From assembly GCF_012163135.1 (NCBI RefSeq), contig NZ_JAAVUP010000012.1, positions 37,598-101,597 on the forward strand: a stretch of 64,000 nt of DNA, in the 5' to 3' direction. Shown one piece after another: positions 49,922 to 57,361 of this stretch. The notes beneath the pieces were generated by a model. It searched no databases, was not told the origin of the DNA, and saw only the letters and a list, made by a program, of their open reading frames with translations. Numbering within the stretch: position 1 is the first letter of the stretch; every line of letters begins with the position of its first letter. Made by a program: the position numbers and the translations under genes. This stretch comes from Neoroseomonas oryzicola (GTDB lineage: Bacteria; Pseudomonadota; Alphaproteobacteria; Acetobacterales; Acetobacteraceae).

Positions 49922-50949
49922 CCCCCCTGCTGGCGGTCGACGACCTGCGGAAGACCTTCGGCGGCGGGCGGTCCTTCCTCGGCGCCCCAAAGCCGCTGGT
50001 GCGCGCGGTCGACGGCATCTCGTTCACCCTTGCTGCCGGGGAGACGCTCGGCCTGGTGGGCGAGACCGGCAGCGGCAAGAGCACCCTGGGTCGCCTTGTC
50101 CTGCGCCTGATCGAACCCAGCGCCGGCCAGGTCCGCTTCGAGGGCAAGGACGTCACCGCGGCGTCCACCGCAGGGCTTCGCGCGCTGCGGCCGCGCATGC
50201 AGATGGTGTTCCAGGATCCCTATGGATCACTGGATCCGCGCATGACCGCCGGACAGATCGTGGCCGAGCCGATCATCGCCCACGGCGTCGCGCGCGCCGA
50301 GGCGATGGAGCGGGCGCGTGAGCTGATGTCCCGGGTCGGGCTGCGCGCCGCGATGGCCGCGCGCTATCCGCACGAGTTCTCCGGCGGGCAGCGCCAGCGG
50401 ATCGGGATCGCGCGGGCCATTGCGCTCGATCCGGCGCTGGTCGTGCTGGATGAGCCTGTCTCCGCCCTCGATGTGTCGGTGCAGGCGCAGATCCTCAACC
50501 TGCTCGCGGAGATCCAGTCGCGCGCCGGCGTCGCCTATCTGTTCATCGCCCATGACCTCGCGGTCGTGCGGCATGTCAGTGACCGCGTCGCGGTGATGTA
50601 TCTCGGCCGGATCGTGGAGATGGCGCCGCGCGATGCGCTCTACGGCGCGCCGCGGCATCCCTATACCGTGTCGCTGCTCTCCGCGGTGCCGCACGCGGAT
50701 CCGGTGCGGGAGCGCTCGAAGGCCCGTATCCGGCCGATCGGTGAGATCGGTTCGGCCGCCTCGCTGCCCTCGGGCTGCCGCTTCCATCCGCGCTGCCCCC
50801 GCGCCCGCATCGTCGGTGCGCGCGGCGGCGAGACGGTCCAGGCCGCCGGCGCGCAACTGCCGCGCGCCTGCGTCCACGACGACCCGCACCTGACCCCCGC
50901 CGGCGATCCCGGCCACGTCGCCGCCTGCCACTTTCCGGATGAAGCGTGA
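49918..50949 (+). CDS. Peptide-type ABC transporter ATP-binding protein (DppF-like), operon G
   Basis: This 343-residue ATPase starts [20 protein letters not shown]. Walker A is GETGSGKSTLGR, the Q-loop FQDPYGSLDP, the signature FSGGQRQR, Walker B LVVLDEPVSALDV and the H-loop FIAHDLAVV. The C-terminal extension keeps GCRFHPRCPRA, but the last cysteine is much later than usual (LPRACVHDD) after an alanine/glycine-rich insert. The ATG overlaps the DppD-type stop by four bases. Confidence 0.93.
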   Translation: MTPLLAVDDLRKTFGGGRSFLGAPKPLVRAVDGISFTLAAGETLGLVGETGSGKSTLGRLVLRLIEPSAGQVRFEGKDVTAASTAGLRALRPRMQMVFQDPYGSLDPRMTAGQIVAEPIIAHGVARAEAMERARELMSRVGLRAAMAARYPHEFSGGQRQRIGIARAIALDPALVVLDEPVSALDVSVQAQILNLLAEIQSRAGVAYLFIAHDLAVVRHVSDRVAVMYLGRIVEMAPRDALYGAPRHPYTVSLLSAVPHADPVRERSKARIRPIGEIGSAASLPSGCRFHPRCPRARIVGARGGETVQAAGAQLPRACVHDDPHLTPAGDPGHVAACHFPDEA

Positions 50950-50960
50950 GGAGCCCCGCC

Positions 50961-51602
50961 ATGGATGTCACCCGCGAGCAGAACTACCTCGGCGTCTTCG
51001 ACGGCAAGGTCGGCTTCGGCGCCAGGCCGGCGGTGGTGGTGATCGACTTCACCCTCGCCTACACCACGCCGGGGTCGCCCTTCTACGCGGAAGGCGTCGT
51101 GCGCGCGGTGCGCGACACGGTGCCGCTGCTCGCCGCCGCGCGCCGCGCGGGCATCCCGATCATCCACACCAAGGTCATGTACCACCCGTCCGGCGCCGAT
51201 GGCGGCTGGTTCGTGCGCAAGGTGCCGGCGCTGCGCAAGCTGGTGCCGGGCGAACCGCTTGCTGAAATCGACCCTGCCGTGGCGCCGCTGCCGGAGGAGG
51301 TCGTGATCGTGAAGCAGTATCCGAGCCCCTTCTTCGGCACGCCGCTCGCGCCCATGCTCGCCACGCTCGGCATCGACACGCTGATCCTTGCCGGCTGTTC
51401 CACCAGCGGGTGCGTGCGGGCCGGTGCGCTCGATGGGGTGCAGCACGGCTATCGGGTGGTGGTGCCGCGCGAATGCGTCGGCGACCGGCACGACGCGCCG
51501 CACGACGCCAACCTGTTCGACATCAACGCCAAGTACGGCGACGTGGTCAGCCGGGAGGAGGTTATCACCTACCTCTCGGGCCTGACGGCCCGCGCCGCCT
51601 AG
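50961..51602 (+). CDS. Isochorismatase-fold hydrolase, N-carbamoylsarcosine amidase-like
   Basis: This 213-residue cysteine hydrolase has the triad Asp29 (VVVIDFTLAYTTPGSP), Lys118 (VVIVKQYPSPFFGT) and Cys151 (LAGCSTSGCVRAGALDG). The IDFTLAYTTPGSPFY opening and the STSGCVRA nucleophile loop are closest to N-carbamoylsarcosine amidohydrolase among the relatives I know. Such enzymes release ammonia and carbon dioxide from N-carbamoyl compounds. I chose the ATG at 50961, eight bases after GAGGAG, over a GTG at 50946 that overlaps the ATPase stop. It supports a role for operon G in degrading ureido or amide nitrogen compounds. Confidence 0.88.
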   Translation: MDVTREQNYLGVFDGKVGFGARPAVVVIDFTLAYTTPGSPFYAEGVVRAVRDTVPLLAAARRAGIPIIHTKVMYHPSGADGGWFVRKVPALRKLVPGEPLAEIDPAVAPLPEEVVIVKQYPSPFFGTPLAPMLATLGIDTLILAGCSTSGCVRAGALDGVQHGYRVVVPRECVGDRHDAPHDANLFDINAKYGDVVSREEVITYLSGLTARAA

Positions 51603-51615
51603 GGAGGAGATCGAG

Positions 51616-52425
51616 ATGGAAACCATCGGAGCAACCGACGACGCGATCCGCGTCTATTGGATGACGGGCTGTTCGTCCTGCCTGCGCACGAAGGAGTTCC
51701 TCGCGCGTCACGGCGTGCCCTTCCTGTCGCGCAACGTGCTCGAGGACGAGACGGCCTTCGAGGAACTGTCGCGCTTCGGCCTGAAGCAGGTGCCGATCGT
51801 CACCCGCGGCGATGCCTGGGCGAACGGCCAGGTCCTACGCGACGTCGCGAAGCTCTGCGGCATCGCCTATGGCGAGCAGCGCATGCTGCCGGTGGACGAG
51901 ATGCGGCGCCGGCTGGACGCGGTGCTCGGCGGTGCCGCCCGCTTCATCGGGCAGATGCCGGACGAAGCGCTCGGCCAGCTGCTGCCGAACCGGCCGCGCA
52001 GCTTCGCGCAGCTCGGCTGGCACATCGCCAACATCGCCGATGCCTTCCTCGAGCATGAGGACGGCATCCCGCTGACCTTCGACAGCTACATGCGCGTGCC
52101 CGAACCGCAGGACGAGACGCGCGAGAAGCTCGTCGCCTATTGCGAGGAGATGCGCCGACGCATGTCGGACTGGTTCGACGGACCGGGCAGCACGCGCGAC
52201 TGGTCCGCCCGCGCCGACGTCTATTACGGCGAGCAGACCATGCACGAGTTCCTCGAGCGGACGGTGTGGCACGCGGGCCAGCACACGCGGCAGTTCATGT
52301 GGGTTCTCGAAGGCCTCGGCATCCAACCCGATCGCCCGCTGGGCCAGGAGACCTTCGGCGGCCTGCCCATGCCCGAGAAGGTCTGGGACGAGGCCGATCC
52401 TGCGAAGGTCCGGCGCGCGTCCTGA
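51616..52425 (+). CDS. Glutaredoxin-DinB domain fusion protein
   Basis: This 269-residue protein joins two domains rarely seen together. Residues 10-85 are glutaredoxin/thioredoxin-like: RVYWMTGCSSCLRTKEFL with the CSSC pair Cys19/Cys22, and the cis-proline in KQVPIV (Pro60). Residues from about 95 to 240 resemble the DinB/YfiT four-helix fold, with a likely metal triad His136 (GWHIANIADAF), His219 and His223 (TVWHAGQHTRQ). DinB-fold enzymes include thiol S-transferases for bacillithiol or mycothiol, so a thiol-linked step on the imported compound is conceivable. GGAGGAGAT precedes the ATG. Function unknown; I see the domains, and the role is inference. Confidence 0.82.
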   Translation: METIGATDDAIRVYWMTGCSSCLRTKEFLARHGVPFLSRNVLEDETAFEELSRFGLKQVPIVTRGDAWANGQVLRDVAKLCGIAYGEQRMLPVDEMRRRLDAVLGGAARFIGQMPDEALGQLLPNRPRSFAQLGWHIANIADAFLEHEDGIPLTFDSYMRVPEPQDETREKLVAYCEEMRRRMSDWFDGPGSTRDWSARADVYYGEQTMHEFLERTVWHAGQHTRQFMWVLEGLGIQPDRPLGQETFGGLPMPEKVWDEADPAKVRRAS

Positions 52426-52489
52426 CGCATCAGCTTTCCCGACCGGCCGTCGTCGAGGACGGCCAGCATAGTTTCGACGGAGATATGGC

Positions 52490-52684
52490 GTGCCCGAGGT
52501 GGACCCAGAGACCGAGTTCGACATCTGCCTCGCGCGAGCCGGCATCACCCTGCCGCCCGAGCGGCGCCCAGCGATGTTCGAGGCCTTCCTCGCCTGGCGC
52601 AGCCTTCGGGCGCCGCTGAGCGAACCCCTCCCGCCTGCGACGGAACCGGCCTTCGGCGTGCGGCAGAAGGATCCCGCGCGATGA
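52490..52684 (+). CDS. AtzG-like small subunit of an amidase
   Basis: This 64-residue protein starts with GTG seven bases after GGAG. It reads MPEVDPETEFDICLARAGIT, then LPPERRPAMFEAFLAWRSLR, then a proline-rich tail. Size and pattern suit the AtzG/DUF4089 group, small GatC-like proteins that bind and stabilise an AtzE-type amidase in cyanurate and related pathways. Its stop overlaps the ATG of the next amidase as ATGA, the expected gene order. The family match is by eye and moderate; the coding status is well supported by the overlap and ribosome site. Confidence 0.72.
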   Translation: MPEVDPETEFDICLARAGITLPPERRPAMFEAFLAWRSLRAPLSEPLPPATEPAFGVRQKDPAR

Positions 52685-54072
52685 CCGCGCCGCTTCCGTC
52701 CCTGGCCGAGGCGTCACGTGCCATCGCGGCCGGGTCCTTGTCGCCCGTCGCGCTGACGGAGCAGGCGCTCGCCCGTATCGCCGCGCTTGATCCATCGCTC
52801 AACGCCTTCATCCTGGTGACCGCCGACCGCGCGCGGGCGGCGGCGGCTGCGGCGGAGGCCGAGATCAAGGCCGGCCGCCGCCGTGGCCCGCTGCACGGCA
52901 TCCCCTATGCGCTGAAGGACATCTACGACGTCGCCGGGCTGCGGACGTCCTGCCATTCCCGCCAATGCCTCGATCATGTCGCCGACGCGGATGCCGAGAC
53001 CACGCGCCGGCTGGAGGCGGCCGGGATGGTGCTGCTCGGCAAGCTGTCGACCCATGAGTTCGCGAGGGGCGGGCCGACGGATGTGCTGCCGTTCCCCAAC
53101 GCGAAGAATCCCTGGGACCCGGCGCGCTTCGCCGGTGGATCCTCCTCGGGCTCGGGCGCCGCGGTCGCGGCTGGCCTGGTCGCCATGGCGATGGGCAGCG
53201 ATACGGGCGGGTCGATCCGCCTGCCGGCGGGCTATTGCGGCGTCGTGGGGCTCAAGCCGACCTATGGCCTGGTGAGCCGCCGAGGGATCTTTCCGCTGTC
53301 ATTCACCCTCGACTACGCCGGCCCGCTCACGCGATCCGTCGAGGATTGCGCCATGGCGGTGCAGGCCTTGGCGGGCCACGATCCGGGGGATCCCGGATCG
53401 GCGGATGAGCCCATCCCGGACTACCTCGCCGCGCTCGGCGCCGGGATCTCGGGCCTGACCATCGGGCGGGCCCGGGCCTACGACATCGAATCCGGCGTCG
53501 ATGCCGAGACCATGGACGCGCTGGATGCGGCCTGCGACGTGCTGCGCGGATTAGGCGCGACGGTCGTCGACGTGGCATTGCCGTCGCGTCTGCGCGGCGA
53601 CGCCGTCACCCAGGGCATTCTCCTCGCCGAGGCCTTCGCCATCCACCAGGACTGGCTGCGCGAGCGGCCGCATCTCTATGGCCGGGTCACGAGGGAGCGT
53701 CTGACCATGGGGGCCTTCGTGAGCGGCGCGGAATACGTCCAGGCCCAGCGGCTGCGGCGCGTGATCACGGCCGAGGTGGATGCGGTGCTGCACGGCTGCG
53801 ACGCCATCCTGTGCGCCGGCACGACCGGCGGGGCGCCCCTGCTGAGCGATGTTGATGAAGGGCCCTTCCGCAGGCAGCACCCGGTGACGGCGCTGTTCAA
53901 CGCGACGGGACATCCGGCGATCGTGATGCCCTGCGGGTTCGCCGCGACGGGAATGCCGCTGTCCCTGTCGCTGGTGGCACCGTCGTTCGCGGAGGCGCGG
54001 TTGTTCCGGATCGCGGATGCCTATGAACGGGCGACGCCGTGGAACAAGGCGCGGCCGCCTTTGCCGATCTAG
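52681..54072 (+). CDS. Amidase signature family protein 2, AtzE-like (operon G)
   Basis: This 463-residue amidase has the triad Lys79 (GIPYALKDIYDVAG), cis-Ser154 (AGGSSSGSG) and nucleophile Ser178 in GSDTGGSIRLPAGYCG, followed by LKPTYGLVSRRG. The pattern is more canonical than amidase 1. LFNATGHPAIVMPCGFAATGMPLSLSLVA and YERATPWNKARPP close the protein. Overlap with the AtzG-like gene suggests a two-subunit enzyme such as the AtzEG biuret/carboxybiuret amidase, and the carbamoylsarcosine-amidase-like gene upstream fits a route that removes nitrogen step by step. It ends operon G. Confidence 0.91.
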   Translation: MTAPLPSLAEASRAIAAGSLSPVALTEQALARIAALDPSLNAFILVTADRARAAAAAAEAEIKAGRRRGPLHGIPYALKDIYDVAGLRTSCHSRQCLDHVADADAETTRRLEAAGMVLLGKLSTHEFARGGPTDVLPFPNAKNPWDPARFAGGSSSGSGAAVAAGLVAMAMGSDTGGSIRLPAGYCGVVGLKPTYGLVSRRGIFPLSFTLDYAGPLTRSVEDCAMAVQALAGHDPGDPGSADEPIPDYLAALGAGISGLTIGRARAYDIESGVDAETMDALDAACDVLRGLGATVVDVALPSRLRGDAVTQGILLAEAFAIHQDWLRERPHLYGRVTRERLTMGAFVSGAEYVQAQRLRRVITAEVDAVLHGCDAILCAGTTGGAPLLSDVDEGPFRRQHPVTALFNATGHPAIVMPCGFAATGMPLSLSLVAPSFAEARLFRIADAYERATPWNKARPPLPI

Positions 54073-54439
54073 GGTGATACTGGACGTGCGGGATGGGCCC
54101 GACCGGCGCGCGGCTCGTTCGAGCGCTCCGGAGCTTCCGAAGTCACGTGATTTGAGGCGACGTTGCGGTGGACCCACCTGCCCTGAAGCGCGTTCTGGAT
54201 GCCAGGGGCTTAGAGGCTGCGACACGTTGACGTGCACGCGCTCCGATGGCTGACCTTCGGTTCCTAGGCACGAGCAGGCCTGGTCCTGAACCGGGCAACG
54301 GGGCCGTCGGCCGAACAACTTTCCCGGGTACTCCGACCACGGAACTCCGCGGCACTGAGCATCCAGAACCTCGGTAGCTCGGACGCTTTGATCTCAAGCC
54401 TCGGTGTGCACAGTCCACCGGGTCAACGCCACGCCGCCC
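54073..54439. other. Spacer between operon G and the convergent MFS gene
   Basis: No gene is supported. GCTCG/CGAGC and GCTCCGGAGC palindromes occur about 40-60 bases after operon G, but no T-run marks an intrinsic terminator. An open frame on the minus strand is Arg/Ser/Pro-rich and lacks a recognisable domain. Confidence 0.4.
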
Positions 54440-55615
54440 TCACGCGCTTGATGGCTTTCCCGATCGCGGCAGACTGACGGCGACCATACAACCCAGCGCA
54501 TTGCCCGCGCAGGCAATCAGGATCGCACTGCCATAGCCGCCGGTCAGGTCGAAGAGCCGCCCCGCGAGCACCGGCAGCGTGACAGCCGCGACGCACCAGG
54601 CGACGTAGAGCCTCCCGGCGAGCCGGCCATAGTGGTTCGCACCCCAATAGACCCCGATCGCAGCCGCTGTGCTGCCACTGACCAACCCATAGCCGACTCC
54701 GACCATCACCAAGCTGCCGATCGCAACCATGGCTGAGGGCCAGAGCCAGAGCGCGCCGTTGCCGCTCATCGCCAGCAGATGCGCACCCGCCATGACAAGG
54801 CTCGCCGGTACGCGGTCGGCGAGCCACCCGCCGCCGATGCGCGCCACCGCGATCGCCGCGGCGATGCCGGTGGTGGCACCGAGGGCAATCGCGGGCGTGC
54901 CGCCATAGGCTTCCACCATCCCAGCCGCTTGGCCGAGGACGGTGAGCCCCGCCGCCGCCGCGAGGAAGAAGACCGTCCAGAGCTGCAGGAAGATCGCTCG
55001 CTGGCGCGCAGGCGGTTCCGGAACTCCCGCGATGCCTTGAGGCACGAGCGTCATGCCGCAGGCCAGGACCAACAGCGCCGAGGCCAGCCCAGCGAGCGCG
55101 AGCGTCGCGGCCAGGCCGCCCAGTGTCGCCCGAAGACCCCAGTGTCCGAGCGACCAGCCGAAGGCGACGGCGCCGAGCATGGCACCTGCCGGATAAAGGC
55201 CGACGATGAAGCCGTTGACCAGGCCGCGCCGCGTGATGGGCATCAGGTTCATGCCCTGCAGCAGCAGCGCATAGGCTGCGCCGCCACCGATGCCAAAGAG
55301 CGCGCCGTAGCCCAGCGCGAGGTCCGCCAGCCCCGACGCCGTCGCCGCCAGCGCCATGCCGCCGGCCGCTATCGCCGCCGCGGCACCTACAAGGATCGCG
55401 GGCGCGGCACGACGATAGAGCCAGGGCGCCAGGTTCATCCCCAGCGTGAAGGCTATCAGCGTGATGCCGAATATGAAGGAGAGCTCGGCGCGCGTGAGGC
55501 CGAGCAGGGTCTCCATGGGACGCAGGAACACGCTGAATGCATAGACGGTGCCGAGCGGGAGATTGAGGACCACAACGGCGGCGAGAGCGATCGCGACGCG
55601 CGTGGTCTGGGTCAC
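54440..55615 (-). CDS. MFS transporter, oxalate/formate antiporter-like
   Basis: This inner-membrane carrier has about 12 membrane segments and 391 residues. It begins VAIALAAVVVLNLPLGTVYAFSVFLRPMETLLGLTRAELSFIFGITLIAFTLGMN and has GYGALFGIGGGAAYALLLQGMNLM and GVGYGLVSGSTAAAIGVYWGANHYGRLAG, typical of the OFA (oxalate/formate antiporter-like) branch, which moves monocarboxylates or dicarboxylates. The start is uncertain: GTG at 55615 (VTQTTRV) puts the first membrane helix at the expected place but has no clear ribosome site. A GTG at 55720 would add 35 residues that look non-coding. It is convergent with operon G. Confidence 0.85.
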   Translation of the reverse strand: MTQTTRVAIALAAVVVLNLPLGTVYAFSVFLRPMETLLGLTRAELSFIFGITLIAFTLGMNLAPWLYRRAAPAILVGAAAAIAAGGMALAATASGLADLALGYGALFGIGGGAAYALLLQGMNLMPITRRGLVNGFIVGLYPAGAMLGAVAFGWSLGHWGLRATLGGLAATLALAGLASALLVLACGMTLVPQGIAGVPEPPARQRAIFLQLWTVFFLAAAAGLTVLGQAAGMVEAYGGTPAIALGATTGIAAAIAVARIGGGWLADRVPASLVMAGAHLLAMSGNGALWLWPSAMVAIGSLVMVGVGYGLVSGSTAAAIGVYWGANHYGRLAGRLYVAWCVAAVTLPVLAGRLFDLTGGYGSAILIACAGNALGCMVAVSLPRSGKPSSA

Positions 55616-56227
55616 GAGGGTGACATCCCGAGGCAGGCGGCGAGCGGCCGGTGCATGCTGCGATCTCCCGCCAGTAGTCTGGCCAATATTCTCCGCGTGC
55701 CAAAGTGTTCCTCGTCGCACCGAGGGCTTTCGGATCGGCGGAGGACTCCCCAGCGGGCGATCCTGCGGCAGCCGAGACCTTCATCGGTTCCGTTGCGGCC
55801 CGACCAGGAAAAGCCCGGCACCGAAAACCCTGCCCCCAACCGCTCCTGTTTCGCGGGCTCAGATCAGAGCAGAAAAAGCAGGCCGACCGGACACGTGTGG
55901 CAATCAGTGAGCCGGTTCAAATCGGGGACGCGCAACCGACGATGTCAACGTATCGACGCGGCGATCCTGCAGGCATTGGCCCAGGCAACCGGCCAGCATC
56001 CCGAGGTCATGATACTGGGTAGTCTCAGCCACGGATCTGGGAGCACAAACGACGCCCCAAACGACGCGCCAGAAAGCTCGTCCATTCGGTCACTGCGTGT
56101 CCGCCCTTTCGATAGGCAGGACGCGATATCGGGGTCGTACCTCATCGCCCTCTCGCGCAGCTGCCATGCACCACGGTGGAGCAAATCACGATGGCGGCGA
56201 CCAGCACGCTGGATGGACCAAGTCAGT
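55616..56227. other. Gene-poor stretch of lower GC upstream of the MFS gene
   Basis: About 610 bases without a convincing gene. The sequence from about 55850 to 56200 is visibly less GC-rich than the rest of the window and lacks strong third-position bias in any frame. One plus-strand frame reads IDAAILQALAQATGQHPEVM near 55955-56015 and could be a decayed gene fragment. The MFS promoter should lie near 55620-55720. Confidence 0.4.
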
Positions 56228-57106
56228 TCAGTGCTTGCCGAATTTCAGGACGAATTCGTCCTTCGGCTGTGGCGGATCAGGCGTGTTCCTGTCACGAGGG
56301 TCGTTGGGATTGCGCAGGAAGTCGCCTGTCGCAACGAGCCTGAATCCTGCAGCTTCAACCTCATTGCGGAGGAAGTCTTCCTCGATGCGGTGCAAGGTGC
56401 CGGCTTCGGATATGCCGGTGCCGGGGCGGCCGGCATGGTCCGCGATGACGTAAATGCCGCCAGGCTTCAGCGCACGGAAGACAGCCCGGTTCATCATGGC
56501 CCGATCCGTGCCGAGATGTCCGAGGTCGTGATAGTTGAACATCAGCGTCACGAGGTCGAACCGCCCCTCCGCAAGCTCAGGCGGAACGGGATCCTCGAAC
56601 GGGCGCGATACCGCGACAATCGGCGCGGCGGCCACGCCGGCGGCGCGAAGCCGCGCATCGCGCTCGGCCAAGGCGACTGGCGATGGGCGTGGCCCGCCTG
56701 GCGGCGCTGCCGCGGGCGCCATATTCGGATGGCTGTTGCCCTCGGGTGAAACGGGACGCGTGAACTGCGAACCGGCATTCGGAGGGCGGCTCTGGCCGTA
56801 CACCATACCTGACGGTCCGATCGCGCGAGCGAGCAATTCGGTCGTGTAGCCACCGGCCGCGCTGAGATCGAGCGCCGTCATGCCTGGGCGAATTCCGATG
56901 AAGGCGAGCATCTCTGCCGGCTTGCGGCGCAGATCGTTCGTGCGATCGGCGGCGCTCCGGTCGGGGCTGGCGACAATCTGCGCAATCCGTTCGGGCGAAA
57001 TCGGCGCCGGATCAGTTGGTTGCGCCGGAGCGAGGCGGCCATGGAACAGGCCCGCGCCGGCAGCAAGAGAGACAAGAAGGCTCTTCCGCGTGATGTTCAC
57101 CGACAA
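56228..57106 (-). CDS. Exported class I SAM-dependent methyltransferase-like protein
   Basis: This 292-residue protein combines a signal peptide (MSVNITRKSLLVSLAAGAGL, cleavage near APAQP) with a Rossmann methyltransferase fold. Motif I is TALDLSAAGGYTTELLARAIGPSG; FDLVTLMFNYHDLGHLGTDRAMMNRAVFRALKPGGIYVIADHAG covers motifs III to V. A proline-rich insert of about 40 residues (ending PAAAPPGGPRPSPVALAERD) sits after the second strand. S-adenosylmethionine is not normally available in the periplasm, so export is odd. It may bind another ligand, or the N-terminus may anchor it. Similar secreted predicted methyltransferases occur in other proteobacteria. It has its own upstream spacer and is not tied to an operon. 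Confidence 0.85.
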   Translation of the reverse strand: MSVNITRKSLLVSLAAGAGLFHGRLAPAQPTDPAPISPERIAQIVASPDRSAADRTNDLRRKPAEMLAFIGIRPGMTALDLSAAGGYTTELLARAIGPSGMVYGQSRPPNAGSQFTRPVSPEGNSHPNMAPAAAPPGGPRPSPVALAERDARLRAAGVAAAPIVAVSRPFEDPVPPELAEGRFDLVTLMFNYHDLGHLGTDRAMMNRAVFRALKPGGIYVIADHAGRPGTGISEAGTLHRIEEDFLRNEVEAAGFRLVATGDFLRNPNDPRDRNTPDPPQPKDEFVLKFGKH

Positions 57107-57282
57107 ACCTCGCGACGGCGGGACATCCGCCTAATGGCGATCACGGTACGCTCGGCTCAGGTCGATCTTCAACGGGTGCTGAATCCCGGCGCATTGATCC
57201 GGCCTTGCGATGTGCCCGGGCAATTTCATTCCCTGGTGACCATTCCTCCAGCCGTGGAAAATGGGTGCTGACATTCTCTGAA

Positions 57283-57338
57283 AGCCCGCATCGGGGCTGA
57301 ACCGGCACGGCCTGCCCGGCGGTAGGGGCGGCAGGCCG
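57283..57338 (-). terminator. Tandem hairpins at the end of the hyuAB operon
   Basis: CGGCCTGCC (57308-57316) and GGCAGGCCG (57330-57338) form a perfect nine-base-pair stem 24 bases past the hyuB stop. A second, shorter stem AGCCC/GGGCT (57283-57287 and 57294-57298) follows and is trailed on the minus strand by CTTTC. The pair could act as a weak terminator; the T-run is short. Confidence 0.45.
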
Positions 57339-57361
57339 ACTCTGCGGCCCTGGCGTCCCCT

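Noticed and set aside
54282..54296. 15-base repeat GGTCCTGAACCGGGC, also at 63269-63283
   Set aside because: One or two exact 15-mers are expected by chance in a window of this size, and the flanks do not match, so there is no support for a mobile element.
55855..55940. tRNA-like features: GCTC/GAGC D-arm-like stem and GGTTCAAATC
   Set aside because: The anticodon arm and acceptor stem do not pair, and the T stem fails beyond one or two pairs. Probably chance.
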